Shown: positions 13,875-22,179, counted from the stretch's first letter. The stretch: DNA of 26,634 nucleotides from WTJH01 sp049598145 (GCA_049598145.1 JBMYNJ010000013.1:1-26634); one strand, 5' to 3'. The notes: generated from the letters alone by a model not told the origin. Numbers and translations: made by a program.

Positions 13875-14540
13875 ATGATTGAATGGAAGACGTTAATTAT
13901 CGAAGATTTCTTGGAAATCAAACTGCTGCATTTAATGTTATTCGTTTTTTGGGTAATCATTCGGCAAATCGATCCTGCCCGATTTAAGGCGCTATGTCGA
14001 TGGGCCATTCGCAACCCCTTTCCCAAAAATCTTCAACGGGAATCCAACATCCGATTGATGGATGTCTTTAGTCTGGCGAATTTCCTGTTTTTTGGTTGCT
14101 CTTTGGGTTTAAATATAGAAGTGTTATCGATAATTCAGTCTTCAAAAGCTTTTGAATGGATTGCCTTCCTATTGAATTGTGGTGTCATATTAGGGTTGCT
14201 ATTGGGAAGGTGGATAATATTCAGAATAGTGCTTTTTTTAATGGGTGGAAAAATTAATCCTTTTGCACATGTATCCGTTTCAAATGCAGCTTTATTTCGC
14301 TGGGGTTATTTAGGATTTATTGGAATTGCAATCGTATACTATGGTGGATTTTCAATGAATATTTTATGGGGTTTTATTGCCTTGTCTTTTGTTTATTTAG
14401 CCTGGTTGCAACTTCAGCTAATCCTCAAATATTTTAAACAACAACAGCGATCGTATTTAGGTTTTATTCTCTATCTTTGTGCTCTTAAAATTATTCCTTG
14501 GATAGGGCTTTATTTGATTTGGAGCACATTCAGGGCTTAG
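13875..14540 (+). CDS. DUF4271 integral membrane protein
   Basis: This 221-residue polytopic membrane protein has about six hydrophobic segments. Clear ones are LLHLMLFVFWVII (~18-30), VFSLANFLFFGCSLGL (~64-79), WIAFLLNCGVILGLLLG, GYLGFIGIAIVYYGGF, ILWGFIALSFVYLAWL and FILYLCALKIIPWIGLYLI. Short basic loops (RFKALCRWAIRNPFPK) lie on the likely cytoplasmic side. The family is Bacteroidota-specific and of unknown function. It lies 10 nt upstream of hemD, a neighbourhood I believe recurs in Flavobacteriia, so an envelope or haem-linked role is possible but unproven. Confidence 0.8.
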   Translation: MIEWKTLIIEDFLEIKLLHLMLFVFWVIIRQIDPARFKALCRWAIRNPFPKNLQRESNIRLMDVFSLANFLFFGCSLGLNIEVLSIIQSSKAFEWIAFLLNCGVILGLLLGRWIIFRIVLFLMGGKINPFAHVSVSNAALFRWGYLGFIGIAIVYYGGFSMNILWGFIALSFVYLAWLQLQLILKYFKQQQRSYLGFILYLCALKIIPWIGLYLIWSTFRA

Positions 14541-14550
14541 ATAGCACTCA

Positions 14551-15288
14551 ATGAAAGTTAAAACGATCTTGGTGTCTCAACCCGCCCCAAACTCTGAAAA
14601 ATCTCCATACAAACGTTTAGAAGAAAAATTCAAAGTTAAAATCGATTTCCGCCCATTCATCCATGTGGAAGGCCTTGAGGGAAAGGATGTCCGTCAGCAA
14701 AAAATTGATTTTAACAACTTCGATAATGTCATTTTAACCAGCAGAAATGCTGTAGATCATTACTTTCGTTTGGCTGAAGAGATGCGTTATAAAGTTCCGG
14801 ACACCACCAAATACTTTTGCCAATCTGAGGCCGTAGCTTATTATTTACAGAAATACGTAGTTTACCGAAAACGTAAAATTTATGTAGGGGAACGCAGTAT
14901 CGCAGATTTAGAAACTACCTTTAAAAAGTTTAAGAATGAGCGTTATTTACTCCCGACTTCGGATATACTCAAACCCAGCATTCCAAATATCTTAGACGGA
15001 ATGAAAATCGATTGGACTCGTGTGCAACTCTACAAAACTGTGGTCAGCGACCTTTCTGATCTTCGAGATGTCAAATACGATGTGTTGGTGTTTTTCAGTC
15101 CTTCCGGAATCGAATCACTGTTTACGAATTTCCCAGATTTTGAACAAAACAACACTCGAATCGCCGTTTTTGGAAACAGTACCCAACAGGCCGCTGAAAA
15201 TGCAGATTTACGAATCGATATTGCTGCTCCTACAGAAAAAGCCCCATCGATGACCATGGCCATCGAAAACTATATTCAGGGCAAATAG
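14551..15288 (+). CDS. hemD: Uroporphyrinogen-III synthase
   Basis: This 245-residue soluble enzyme cyclises hydroxymethylbilane with inversion of ring D, giving uroporphyrinogen III for haem synthesis. HemD is poorly conserved, but the two-domain fold markers are present: VILTSRNAVDHYF (~60-72) in domain 1, then KTVVSDL, VLVFFSPSGIESLF and RIAVFGNSTQQAAE in domain 2. Length is normal for the family. It is the second gene of the DUF4271-hemD pair. The next gene is convergent, with a gap of 7 nt between stops. Confidence 0.85.
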   Translation: MKVKTILVSQPAPNSEKSPYKRLEEKFKVKIDFRPFIHVEGLEGKDVRQQKIDFNNFDNVILTSRNAVDHYFRLAEEMRYKVPDTTKYFCQSEAVAYYLQKYVVYRKRKIYVGERSIADLETTFKKFKNERYLLPTSDILKPSIPNILDGMKIDWTRVQLYKTVVSDLSDLRDVKYDVLVFFSPSGIESLFTNFPDFEQNNTRIAVFGNSTQQAAENADLRIDIAAPTEKAPSMTMAIENYIQGK

Positions 15289-15295
15289 ATCAACC

Positions 15296-15691
15296 TTAAA
15301 CAGCCTTTTTACCTACTTTTAGCAGGACACCTACCCAAGCTAAAATAATTAAACTGCCTCCTACAGGGGTGATCGGTCCAAGCCAACGGAGTTCGAGTCC
15401 CATGAGTTGGTCGAGGCAAAGAATCGTTATACTCCCCGAAAACAACAAGGTTCCCGCCACTAATAAGCGGAGTTGCGCTTTAAGCTTCAACGCAAAGGAT
15501 TTGGAAATAAGGCCTAGTAATATGGCGCCCAATCCCTGATATATCCAGTAGTCACAAGCGGTGTGATAGGAGGCCAAAGTATTCGCGTCTAAATACTTTT
15601 CCAATGCATGTGCGCCAAAAGCTCCTCCCACAATTCCAAAGAGGAAAAATACCAGCCCGACCATAACAAAATCACGAGAAAATCGATCCAT
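15296..15691 (-). CDS. DUF423 (YgdD/TMEM256-like) membrane protein
   Basis: This 131-residue protein has four predicted transmembrane helices. The first, VGLVFFLFGIVGGAFGAHAL, contains the family hallmark GAFGAHALE. SYHTACDYWIYQGLGAILLGL follows, then LLVAGTLLFSGSITILCL and a final segment with the conserved GPITPVGGSLIILAW. DUF423 proteins are widespread small inner-membrane proteins with no assigned biochemical function. It is transcribed away from the asnC-type regulator, and an AT-rich inverted repeat begins 3 nt before its ATG. Confidence 0.88.
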   Translation of the reverse strand: MDRFSRDFVMVGLVFFLFGIVGGAFGAHALEKYLDANTLASYHTACDYWIYQGLGAILLGLISKSFALKLKAQLRLLVAGTLLFSGSITILCLDQLMGLELRWLGPITPVGGSLIILAWVGVLLKVGKKAV

Positions 15692-15693
15692 AC

Positions 15694-15711
15694 ATTATTA
15701 TTTTTAATAAT
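15694..15711. repeat. AT-rich perfect inverted repeat between DUF423 and asnC-type genes
   Basis: ATTATTA-TTTT-TAATAAT is a perfect 7-bp dyad around a 4-nt centre. It lies 2 bp from the DUF423 start codon and 30 bp from the regulator start codon. Lrp/AsnC proteins bind AT-rich imperfect dyads and often control their own gene, so this is a candidate autoregulatory site. Confidence 0.45.
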
Positions 15712-15741
15712 TTGTACACTTAAAGTCCTAAATCTAAAGCA

Positions 15742-16221
15742 ATGAAATTAAACAACAACCGTTTGGAGTTCGATTCTATAGACAAAGTAATCATTCAATC
15801 CTTAATCAATAATGCTCGGGTATCTGTAACAGAAATTTCAAAATCTGCAGGAATATCGGGTGCTGCCGTACATCAACGCATTCGCAAATTGGAACAATAC
15901 GGTTTCTTTAAAGGTTCTCAAATGCTCCTCAATCCTGAAGTTTTAGGATATAAAACCCTCGCTTTTGTAGGAATATTCCTGGATAAAGCCAGTGATAATA
16001 AAACTGCAGTTTACCGGTTGAAAAAAATCCCTGAGGTTTTGGAATGCCATTATACGACTGGAGATTGGAGTATATTTATCAAGCTCCAATGTCGAGACAA
16101 CAAACATTTGATGGAACTACTCAACCATAAAATTCAGCCCATAGAGGGGGTCTCTCGAACAGAAACGTTTATCTCACTTGAGGAGCAAATTCATCGACAG
16201 CTAAACTTTATTGGCGGTTAA
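15742..16221 (+). CDS. Lrp/AsnC-family transcriptional regulator
   Basis: This 159-residue protein has an N-terminal helix-turn-helix (about 12-55: DSIDKVIIQSLINNARVSVT, ISGAAVHQRIRKLEQYG) and a C-terminal RAM ligand-binding/oligomerisation domain (about 70-150: AFVGIFLDKASD, VLECHYTTGDWSIFIKLQCR, IEGVSRTETFISLEE). The family forms octamers or dimers and senses amino acids or other small metabolites. The effector here is not evident. The gene is monocistronic and divergent from DUF423. Confidence 0.92.
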   Translation: MKLNNNRLEFDSIDKVIIQSLINNARVSVTEISKSAGISGAAVHQRIRKLEQYGFFKGSQMLLNPEVLGYKTLAFVGIFLDKASDNKTAVYRLKKIPEVLECHYTTGDWSIFIKLQCRDNKHLMELLNHKIQPIEGVSRTETFISLEEQIHRQLNFIGG

Positions 16222-16377
16222 CTCTTGAAAAACGAATCATAAATTACACAAGGGAGCCGAATTACGGAAACCAATAACATAGATCATAAAGACCCACTCC
16301 AATGTATGTTTGGCTGTGGCACCCTCTTACTGGATCAGTTTAATTTTTCATTTAAGCCTAGTTAAGGCTGACAATAC
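16222..16377. other. Convergent intergenic region without recognisable gene
   Basis: This 156-bp gap between the ends of the asnC-type gene and the SemiSWEET gene is the longest non-coding stretch in the window. The only structure I see is a short hairpin (AGCCT at 16355-16359, AGGCT at 16365-16369) with no adjacent T-run. No tRNA or conserved small ORF is visible. Confidence 0.5.
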
Positions 16378-16641
16378 CTATCCATTCCTAAATTTCAGAA
16401 TCAAAATCGTTAGTTGTAAACTGAAGGCAACAATATTACTGGCAATGATCGAAAAACTTTGAAGATAAACGCCATAGATAAACCACAAAATAACCCCCGT
16501 TATCATAACCAAGTACATACTGGTAGAAATATCTTTAGTTGATTGGGTTCTCCAAATTTTAATTACTTGAGGAATAAATGCCGAAGTGGTAAGTACCCCA
16601 GCCAAAATACCGATAAACTCGAAGGGCTGAAAATCAAACAT
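16378..16641 (-). CDS. SemiSWEET sugar transporter (PQ-loop)
   Basis: This 87-residue protein is one triple-helix bundle, which dimerises to form the sugar path in bacterial SemiSWEETs. Helix 1 (FEFIGILAGVLTTSAFIPQV) contains the Pro-Gln pair at 24-25 that gives the family its name. Helix 2 (ISTSMYLVMITGVILWFIYG) carries WFIYG, and helix 3 (SIIASNIVAFSLQLTILIL) carries the conserved Asn69 that faces the substrate pocket. Its ATG shares one base with the leuS stop (TAATG), so it is translationally coupled to leuS. Confidence 0.88.
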   Translation of the reverse strand: MFDFQPFEFIGILAGVLTTSAFIPQVIKIWRTQSTKDISTSMYLVMITGVILWFIYGVYLQSFSIIASNIVAFSLQLTILILKFRNG

Positions 16642-19457
16642 TAAACTACTATATTGATTATTTTTCCGGGAACTACAATCACTTTCTTAATCGATTTCCC
16701 ATCCAAATATTTTTCGGTTTGCGAATCGGCCAATACCGCATCCTCTATGGCACTTTTGTCTAAATCGGATGCTAGGGTGAGTTGAAAACGCACCTTTCCA
16801 TTAAAGGAAACCGGGTATTTCTTTTCGGATTCCACCAAAAATGCCGGATTGTATTTCGGAAAAGCGACCGTTGCGATGCTTTCGTTATGGCCCAATTGCG
16901 ACCAGAGTTCTTCCGCCAAATGCGGGGCGAAAGGACTTAACACTATAGCTAAAGGCTCTAAAACATCTTGGGCATGACATTTTAAAGTTGTGAGTTCATT
17001 AACACAAATCATCAGTGCACTTACGCAAGTATTGAAGGAAAATTGCTCGATATCTTCAATCACCTTCTTCAAGGTAGCATGAAACGCTTTTAATGCTTTC
17101 GGGTCCGGAGAAGAGTCGTTTACCAACCATTGTTCGTCTTTGATATAGAGGCGGTAAACTTTATTGAGAAAATTGTGTACCCCGGAAATCCCAGCAGTAT
17201 TCCAGGGTTTGGCTTGTTCCAGTGGCCCAAGAAACATTTCGTAAAGGCGAAGGGTGTCGGCTCCGTAACGATCACAAATGGCATCGGGATTCACCACATT
17301 ATATTTGGATTTAGACATTTTCTCCACCTCTCGAGTCACTTTGAGTTTTCCTTCGGGAGCTTCAAAAGTTGCTTCAGCAAATTGGGGTTGCCATTGTTTT
17401 AAGTCTTTTACATCAACCTCGTCTTGCGCATTGACCAGGCTTACATCTACACGGATGGGCTGTGTATTACGCCCTTGAATTTTATCGGCAGTGACATATT
17501 GCTGGGTTCCTTCCAATCGATGTACAAAAGCGGTACTCCCTAAAATCATTCCTTGGTTGATCAGTTTTCGAGCATACTCGTCCACAGGGAGCCAGCCCCG
17601 ATCAAAGAGAAATTTTTGCCAAAAACGAGAATATAACAAATGTCCCGTGGCATGCTCTCTTCCACCCAAATACAAATCCACGTCCTGCCAATAATTGGCA
17701 GCTTCTTTTGAAACAAAAACCTCCGGATTATCGGCATCCATATAGCGATAGAAATACCACGAACTCCCGGCCCAGCCGGGCATGGTATTTAATTCTAAAG
17801 GAAAAACAATTTTGTGGTCGATTTTCGAGGTGGAAACTACTTTTTCTTGCTCACGATCCCAAGCCCATCTCAAAGCATTGCCTAATGGTGGGGCCCCTTC
17901 AGGGGTCGGAAGGTATTGATCCACCTCCGGAAGCATCAGGGGTAGATTTTCGGGCTTTAATGTTTGTGGAACTCCATCGACATAATAGACAGGGATTGGC
18001 TCTCCCCAATAGCGCTGTCTACTAAAAACAGCATCTCTCAAACGGTAATTGATCGTTCCTCGACCCTTCCCAGAGTCTTCAAGTGCTTGAATCACTTTAG
18101 AGAGCGCTTCTTGATACTTTAAACCATTTAAAAAATCGGAATCCTGTAAACGGCAGGCTTCCCCTTTCTCAGTAAATGCCGCTTCAGAAATATCTACCCC
18201 TTCAAAAATATTGGCAATATGAATTTGAAAATGTTTTGCAAAATCATAGTCCCGCTGATCTCCACAAGGCACAGCCATGACGGCTCCAGTACCGTAGTCT
18301 GCTAAAACATAATCCCCAATCCAGATTGGGATTTTTTGCTGAGTAAAGGGGTGCAAAGCATAAGCCCCGGTGAAGACTCCAGAAATCGTTTTAGTATCGG
18401 CCATCCGCTCTCTTTCGGACCGTTGGGCAGTTTGCTCTTGATAGTTGTTTACTGCTGGGCGTTGATCGGCCGTGGTGATTTGGTTCACCAAGGGATGTTC
18501 GGGGGCTAAAGTCATAAAGGTGACACCAAATATGGTATCGGGGCGCGTGGTAAAAACTTCGATGGCTTCCGGGTGCTTTTCCAAAGGGAAAAATACGGTA
18601 GCTCCAGTAGATTTTCCGATCCAGTTACGCTGCATCTCCTTCAGTGGTTCGGGCCAGTCTACACGATCCAACCCTTCCAGCAATCGCTCAGCATAGACAC
18701 CAATACGCATGATCCACTGCTTCATTTTCTTTTTGGTCACCGGATGCCCGCCTCTTTCGGAAACCCCATTAATAATTTCGTCGTTCGCCAGGACGGTTCC
18801 CAATCCGGGACACCAATTCACCTCGGTCTCGGCCAAATATGTCAATCTGAAATTTTGCAATATGTCTTCCTGCTCCGCTGGGGAAAAAGCATTCCAAGCT
18901 TCCGAAGTAAAATCAAAACCATCCAATTCTTCTCGATTGGGGAGTGCTGCACTACCGGAGGTCTCAAAAAGAGCGATCAGTTCAGCAATGGGACGAGCCT
19001 TATCCGTTTCTATACAGTAGTAGGAATGGAATAACTCAATAAAAATCCACTGGGTCCAACGATAATAGGAAGGGTCTGAGGTACGAACTTCACGACTCCA
19101 ATCAAAGGAAAATCCCATCCGATCCAATTGTTCGCGATAACGATTAATATTTTGCTCTGTGGTAATGGCCGGATGTTGCCCCGTCTGAATCGCGTATTGT
19201 TCCGCCGGAAGACCAAATGAATCATATCCTTGAGGATGAAGCACATTGAATCCTTTATGCCTTTTGTAACGCGAATAAATATCACTGGCGATATAACCCA
19301 AGGGATGCCCCACATGTAGCCCGGCACCGGAAGGATAGGGAAACATGTCCAAAACGTAGTATTTTGGTAAATCGCTATTTTGTGCAGCGCGAAAGGTTTG
19401 TTTTTTTTGCCAATACGCTTGCCATTTGGTCTCTATTTCTCGGAACGGATATGCCAC
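16641..19457 (-). CDS. leuS: Leucyl-tRNA synthetase
   Basis: This 938-residue class I synthetase charges tRNA-Leu. It begins at GTG 19457, where MAYPFREIETKWQAYW aligns with the usual family start. HIGH is HVGH (48-51) in AGLHVGHPLGYIASDIY, and KMSKS (713-717) is perfect in EKMSKSKYNVV. The editing (CP1) domain includes FTTRPDTIFGVTFM and the GTGAVMAVPCGDQRDYDF segment, whose T/D residues hydrolyse mischarged tRNA. It is longer than the ~860 residues of E. coli LeuS because of an extra segment around 145-200, seen in other Bacteroidota. It is followed directly by the SemiSWEET gene. Confidence 0.96.
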   Translation of the reverse strand: MAYPFREIETKWQAYWQKKQTFRAAQNSDLPKYYVLDMFPYPSGAGLHVGHPLGYIASDIYSRYKRHKGFNVLHPQGYDSFGLPAEQYAIQTGQHPAITTEQNINRYREQLDRMGFSFDWSREVRTSDPSYYRWTQWIFIELFHSYYCIETDKARPIAELIALFETSGSAALPNREELDGFDFTSEAWNAFSPAEQEDILQNFRLTYLAETEVNWCPGLGTVLANDEIINGVSERGGHPVTKKKMKQWIMRIGVYAERLLEGLDRVDWPEPLKEMQRNWIGKSTGATVFFPLEKHPEAIEVFTTRPDTIFGVTFMTLAPEHPLVNQITTADQRPAVNNYQEQTAQRSERERMADTKTISGVFTGAYALHPFTQQKIPIWIGDYVLADYGTGAVMAVPCGDQRDYDFAKHFQIHIANIFEGVDISEAAFTEKGEACRLQDSDFLNGLKYQEALSKVIQALEDSGKGRGTINYRLRDAVFSRQRYWGEPIPVYYVDGVPQTLKPENLPLMLPEVDQYLPTPEGAPPLGNALRWAWDREQEKVVSTSKIDHKIVFPLELNTMPGWAGSSWYFYRYMDADNPEVFVSKEAANYWQDVDLYLGGREHATGHLLYSRFWQKFLFDRGWLPVDEYARKLINQGMILGSTAFVHRLEGTQQYVTADKIQGRNTQPIRVDVSLVNAQDEVDVKDLKQWQPQFAEATFEAPEGKLKVTREVEKMSKSKYNVVNPDAICDRYGADTLRLYEMFLGPLEQAKPWNTAGISGVHNFLNKVYRLYIKDEQWLVNDSSPDPKALKAFHATLKKVIEDIEQFSFNTCVSALMICVNELTTLKCHAQDVLEPLAIVLSPFAPHLAEELWSQLGHNESIATVAFPKYNPAFLVESEKKYPVSFNGKVRFQLTLASDLDKSAIEDAVLADSQTEKYLDGKSIKKVIVVPGKIINIVV

Positions 19458-19482
19458 TAGTAGTGTCGATTGAATTAAGCCC

Positions 19483-19490
19483 TAAAAATA
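19483..19490 (-). promoter_or_regulatory. Probable -7 promoter element (TATTTTTA) of leuS
   Basis: On the minus strand TATTTTTA has one mismatch to TAnnTTTG and lies 25 nt before the leuS GTG. A TTTT block lies about 19 nt further upstream near the expected -33 position. Confidence 0.35.
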
Positions 19491-19518
19491 GCAGTTTGTC
19501 CGCAGCTGGAAAAGTTTA

Positions 19519-19550
19519 TTTGTCAGGCAAGCAAGGGATGCCTAATTTTA
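19519..19550 (+). promoter_or_regulatory. Probable ftsX promoter (TTTG-N20-TAATTTTA)
   Basis: TTTG at 19519-19522 and TAATTTTA at 19543-19550 are separated by 20 nt, the spacing expected for Bacteroidota -33/-7 promoters. The -7 box has one mismatch. It ends 16 nt before the GTG at 19567, which supports that start. Confidence 0.5.
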
Positions 19551-19566
19551 CTTCAAAATCCTTTAA

Positions 19567-20445
19567 GTGGCTGGTTCCAGTATTGAAAAAATTAACAAAA
19601 GACGCCTGCAAACAACCTACTTATCCGTTGTTATAAGCATCGGCTTAGTTCTTTTTTTACTTGGAATTCTGGGATTATTTCTGATTAATGCACAAAAAAT
19701 TGCCGATCAATTTAAAGAACAGATCGCACTGACGATCTATATTAAAGACGATGCCAAAGCTATAGACATTGAACAATTGCAAAAAACTTTACGATTTAAG
19801 GCGGCCACAAAATCGATTAATTTTGTCTCGAAAGAAGAAGCTGCAGAACGCTACATACAAGACATTGGAGAAGATTTTATGGAGTTTTTAGGCTACAATC
19901 CGCTACAAAATTCAATCGATGTCTTTTTTAATTCGGCTTATGTTACCCCTCAACTCCTCGAAGAAACCAGTAGCTATATTCAACAGTATCCCTTTATAAG
20001 TGAAGTTGTTTATGATCAGCCTTTATTGGAACTCCTCGACAAAAACATCAATCGATTAAGCACTATAGTTTTAGGGGCCTGTGCCTTATTTCTGTTAATT
20101 GCGATTTTATTGATCAATAGCTCCATCCGATTATCGATCTACTCCAAACGATTGATTATAAAGACCATGCAATTGGTTGGTGCTACTCAGTCTTTTATCC
20201 GCAAGCCCTTTATTTGGAAACACATCCGTTTAGGTTTGTGGGGGATTCTTATTGCTTGGGCTGCGCTGGCAGGAACTATTTATCAATTGGATGAAATTTT
20301 TCCTGAACTGAATTTATTAATGGATTATATCCCTTTGGGAATTATAGCTGGTGTCCTTCTGCTCATTGGACTGAGCGTTACTACCTTGAGCACATTTATG
20401 GCTACCCAGCGCTACTTAAACCTTAAAACCCAAGCAGTATATTAA
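19567..20445 (+). CDS. ftsX: Cell division protein FtsX (ABC transporter permease-like)
   Basis: The 292-residue FtsX pairs with the ATPase FtsE to control cell-wall hydrolases at the division site. Topology is typical: a cytoplasmic N-terminus (SSIEKINKRRLQTTYLS), TM1 (about 21-45, ISIGLVLFLLGILGLFLI), an extracytoplasmic domain to about 165 (FKEQIALTIYIKDDAKAIDI ... SEVVYDQPLLELLDK), then three more helices at about 165-190, 218-240 and 255-280. Between TM2 and TM3 is LIIKTMQLVGATQSFIRKPF, the ATPase-coupling loop. It starts at GTG; no earlier start fits the family. FtsE is not encoded in the window. Confidence 0.92.
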   Translation: MAGSSIEKINKRRLQTTYLSVVISIGLVLFLLGILGLFLINAQKIADQFKEQIALTIYIKDDAKAIDIEQLQKTLRFKAATKSINFVSKEEAAERYIQDIGEDFMEFLGYNPLQNSIDVFFNSAYVTPQLLEETSSYIQQYPFISEVVYDQPLLELLDKNINRLSTIVLGACALFLLIAILLINSSIRLSIYSKRLIIKTMQLVGATQSFIRKPFIWKHIRLGLWGILIAWAALAGTIYQLDEIFPELNLLMDYIPLGIIAGVLLLIGLSVTTLSTFMATQRYLNLKTQAVY

Positions 20446-20447
20446 TT

Positions 20448-20675
20448 ATGGCTTCCAAAAGATTTTTATTTGAAAAAAGAAATTTTATCATTTTAGGCAT
20501 CGGTCTAGCTTGTATTACCCTAGGATTCGTCCTCATGACAGGAGGTGGAAGTGATGACCCACAAGTGTTTAATGCCGAAATTTTCAGTTTTAGACGAATT
20601 CGTTTAGCCCCCACAGTAGTATTGATGGGATTTGGCGTCTGTGCTTATGCCATTTTAGCGCCCTCAAAAAAATAA
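20448..20675 (+). CDS. DUF3098 small membrane protein
   Basis: This 75-residue protein has two hydrophobic helices (NFIILGIGLACITLGFVLMT, about 12-31, and LAPTVVLMGFGVCAYAIL, about 53-70). They are joined by GGGSDDPQVFNAEIFSFRRIR, and the ends are basic. The GGGSDDP ... FNAEIFSFRRI linker is characteristic of DUF3098, a Bacteroidota family of unknown function. It starts 2 nt after ftsX and ends 1 nt before uppP. The tight placement between a divisome gene and a lipid-carrier recycling gene suggests an envelope role (inference only). Confidence 0.85.
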   Translation: MASKRFLFEKRNFIILGIGLACITLGFVLMTGGGSDDPQVFNAEIFSFRRIRLAPTVVLMGFGVCAYAILAPSKK

Positions 20676-20676
20676 A

Positions 20677-21471
20677 ATGGAATATCTCAAAGTTATCGTT
20701 TTAGGGATTATCCAGGGACTTACCGAATTTTTACCCGTTTCCTCCAGCGGTCACCTGGAATTGGCCAAAGTTTTGATCGGTTCCACCAAAGGACTGGAAT
20801 CTCAGGGGTTATTGCTGACTCTCGTCCTCCATGCGGCTACTGCATTAAGTACTTTAGTTGTATTTCGAAATGAGATAGGGGTGCTGTTGCAACAAATTTT
20901 CAAGGGAGAAGCTGCAGGTTTGCGATTTTTAGCAATGATTTTACTCTCCATGATTCCGGCGGTTGGGGTCGGTTTATTATTTAAAGACCCCCTGGAAGCG
21001 CTATTTAGTGGGAATTTACTTCTGGTAGGCATTCTGTTGTGGGTGACCGCGCTATTGTTATTTATTGCCAATCGAAAATCCCCTCGGCAAACACCTTTAA
21101 CTTACCAAAACAGTTTTGTGATAGGCATGATGCAAGCATTTGCTATCTTACCAGGCGTCTCTCGGAGTGGTGCCACCATTGCTACCGCTATCGGATTAGG
21201 GGTTCAAAGGGCCGAGGCCGCACGTTTTTCGTTCTTGATGGTGATTCCCATAATTTTTGGTAGTATGGCCAAAAGTATTTGGGATGCTCCTGAAACCCTG
21301 ATGACCTCTTCCGCAGGACTCCTGTTCTGTGGTTTCATTAGTGCGTTTATCACTGGGATTTTAGCTTGCCGATGGATGATTGCTTTAGTTGAAAAAAGTC
21401 GACTTCAATATTTTGCTTATTACTGCCTCGGGGTTGGTTTTATCGCTATGGGTTATGGAATTTTCGGCTGA
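20677..21471 (+). CDS. uppP: Undecaprenyl-diphosphatase UppP/BacA
   Basis: This 264-residue polytopic membrane enzyme dephosphorylates undecaprenyl diphosphate, recycling the lipid carrier for peptidoglycan and other surface polymers; overexpression of the family confers bacitracin resistance. Active-site motifs are present: GIIQGLTEFLPVSSSGHLEL (10-29, Glu17, Ser22-24, His26) and LPGVSRSGATIATAIGLG (from ~159, Arg163). About eight hydrophobic segments fill the rest. It starts 1 nt after DUF3098. Its last 17 nt overlap the start of truB. Confidence 0.95.
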   Translation: MEYLKVIVLGIIQGLTEFLPVSSSGHLELAKVLIGSTKGLESQGLLLTLVLHAATALSTLVVFRNEIGVLLQQIFKGEAAGLRFLAMILLSMIPAVGVGLLFKDPLEALFSGNLLLVGILLWVTALLLFIANRKSPRQTPLTYQNSFVIGMMQAFAILPGVSRSGATIATAIGLGVQRAEAARFSFLMVIPIIFGSMAKSIWDAPETLMTSSAGLLFCGFISAFITGILACRWMIALVEKSRLQYFAYYCLGVGFIAMGYGIFG

Positions 21472-22144
21472 ACAATTATCGCTGGACGACATACAAAAGG
21501 GCTGCCTGATTGCCATAGACAAACCTCTAAACTGGACCTCTTTTCAAGTGGTGAATAAAGTGCGCTGGATGCTCCGTAAATCCTTTGGCCTGAAAAAGAT
21601 AAAAGTAGGTCATTGTGGGACTCTAGACCCTTTAGCTACAGGATTATTATTGCTTTGTGTGGGGCCTTACACCAAAAAAATAGAAGAATTTCAAGGTTTA
21701 GAAAAAACCTATACAGGCGAATTTTTGTTGGGAGCCACTACTCCATCCTACGATCTGGAAACCGAAATAGATCAGCATTTTCCGACCGAACATATCCATC
21801 CGGAAATGATTCAAAAATGCGCAGTTTCCTTTCAAGGGAATATTCAGCAAAAACCGCCTATTTTTTCCGCGCTTAAAAAAGATGGAAAGCGGCTCTATGA
21901 GATGGCTCGGGCTGGAAAAGAGGTGGCTATAGAAGCACGAACGGTTCAGATATCTAAATTTGAAGTGATTCCAAACTTGCCTAAAGTTTCCTTTGAAGTC
22001 GTTTGTAGCAAGGGCACCTACATCCGGAGTTTGGCACAAGATTTTGGACTAGCCCTTCAATCAGGAGCCCATTTGACTGCCTTGAGGAGAGAAAAAATAG
22101 GTGCTTTTGATGTCAAACATGCTTTCCAGTTACCTACGGAGTAG
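21455..22144 (+). CDS. truB: tRNA pseudouridine-55 synthase TruB
   Basis: The product is 229 residues from the ATG at 21455, the last start before the conserved KGCLIAIDKPLNWTSFQVV. A longer frame opens at 21389, but its extra residues only mirror uppP sequence. The catalytic Asp58 lies in KVGHCGTLDPLATGLLLL, followed by KTYTGEFLLGATTPSYDLE, the KPPIFSALKKDGKRLYEMA motif and CSKGTYIRSLAQDFG near the C-terminus. It makes pseudouridine 55 in the T-loop of tRNA. The lack of a long C-terminal PUA domain fits the short TruB form. The start overlaps uppP by 17 nt. Confidence 0.94.
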   Translation: MEFSAEQLSLDDIQKGCLIAIDKPLNWTSFQVVNKVRWMLRKSFGLKKIKVGHCGTLDPLATGLLLLCVGPYTKKIEEFQGLEKTYTGEFLLGATTPSYDLETEIDQHFPTEHIHPEMIQKCAVSFQGNIQQKPPIFSALKKDGKRLYEMARAGKEVAIEARTVQISKFEVIPNLPKVSFEVVCSKGTYIRSLAQDFGLALQSGAHLTALRREKIGAFDVKHAFQLPTE

Positions 22145-22163
22145 ACTTTCTTGGGAATTGTGG

Positions 22164-22171
22164 TAAATTTG
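22164..22171 (+). promoter_or_regulatory. -7 promoter element (TAAATTTG) of nadABC
   Basis: TAAATTTG matches TAnnTTTG exactly and lies 19 nt after the truB stop. It overlaps the in-frame GTG at 22171 and ends 8 nt before the ATG at 22180 and 14 nt before the ATG at 22186, so translation most likely starts at one of those ATGs. No clear -33 TTG is present. Confidence 0.5.
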
Positions 22172-22179
22172 TGGTACAA

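Noticed and set aside
16355..16369. AGCCT/AGGCT hairpin between the asnC-type and SemiSWEET genes as a terminator
   Set aside because: The stem is only 5 bp and there is no adjacent T-run on either strand.
18573..19034. 153-codon open frame antisense to leuS
   Set aside because: It lies wholly within a clear leuS coding region, and its translation shows no recognisable motif.
21389..21454. Upstream extension of truB
   Set aside because: The extra residues come from the second frame of uppP, and the family's conserved N-terminus starts after 21455.
22171..22173. GTG as the nadA start codon
   Set aside because: It overlaps the last base of the TAAATTTG box, so it would be at or before the transcript start. 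ATGs at 22180 and 22186 are better.
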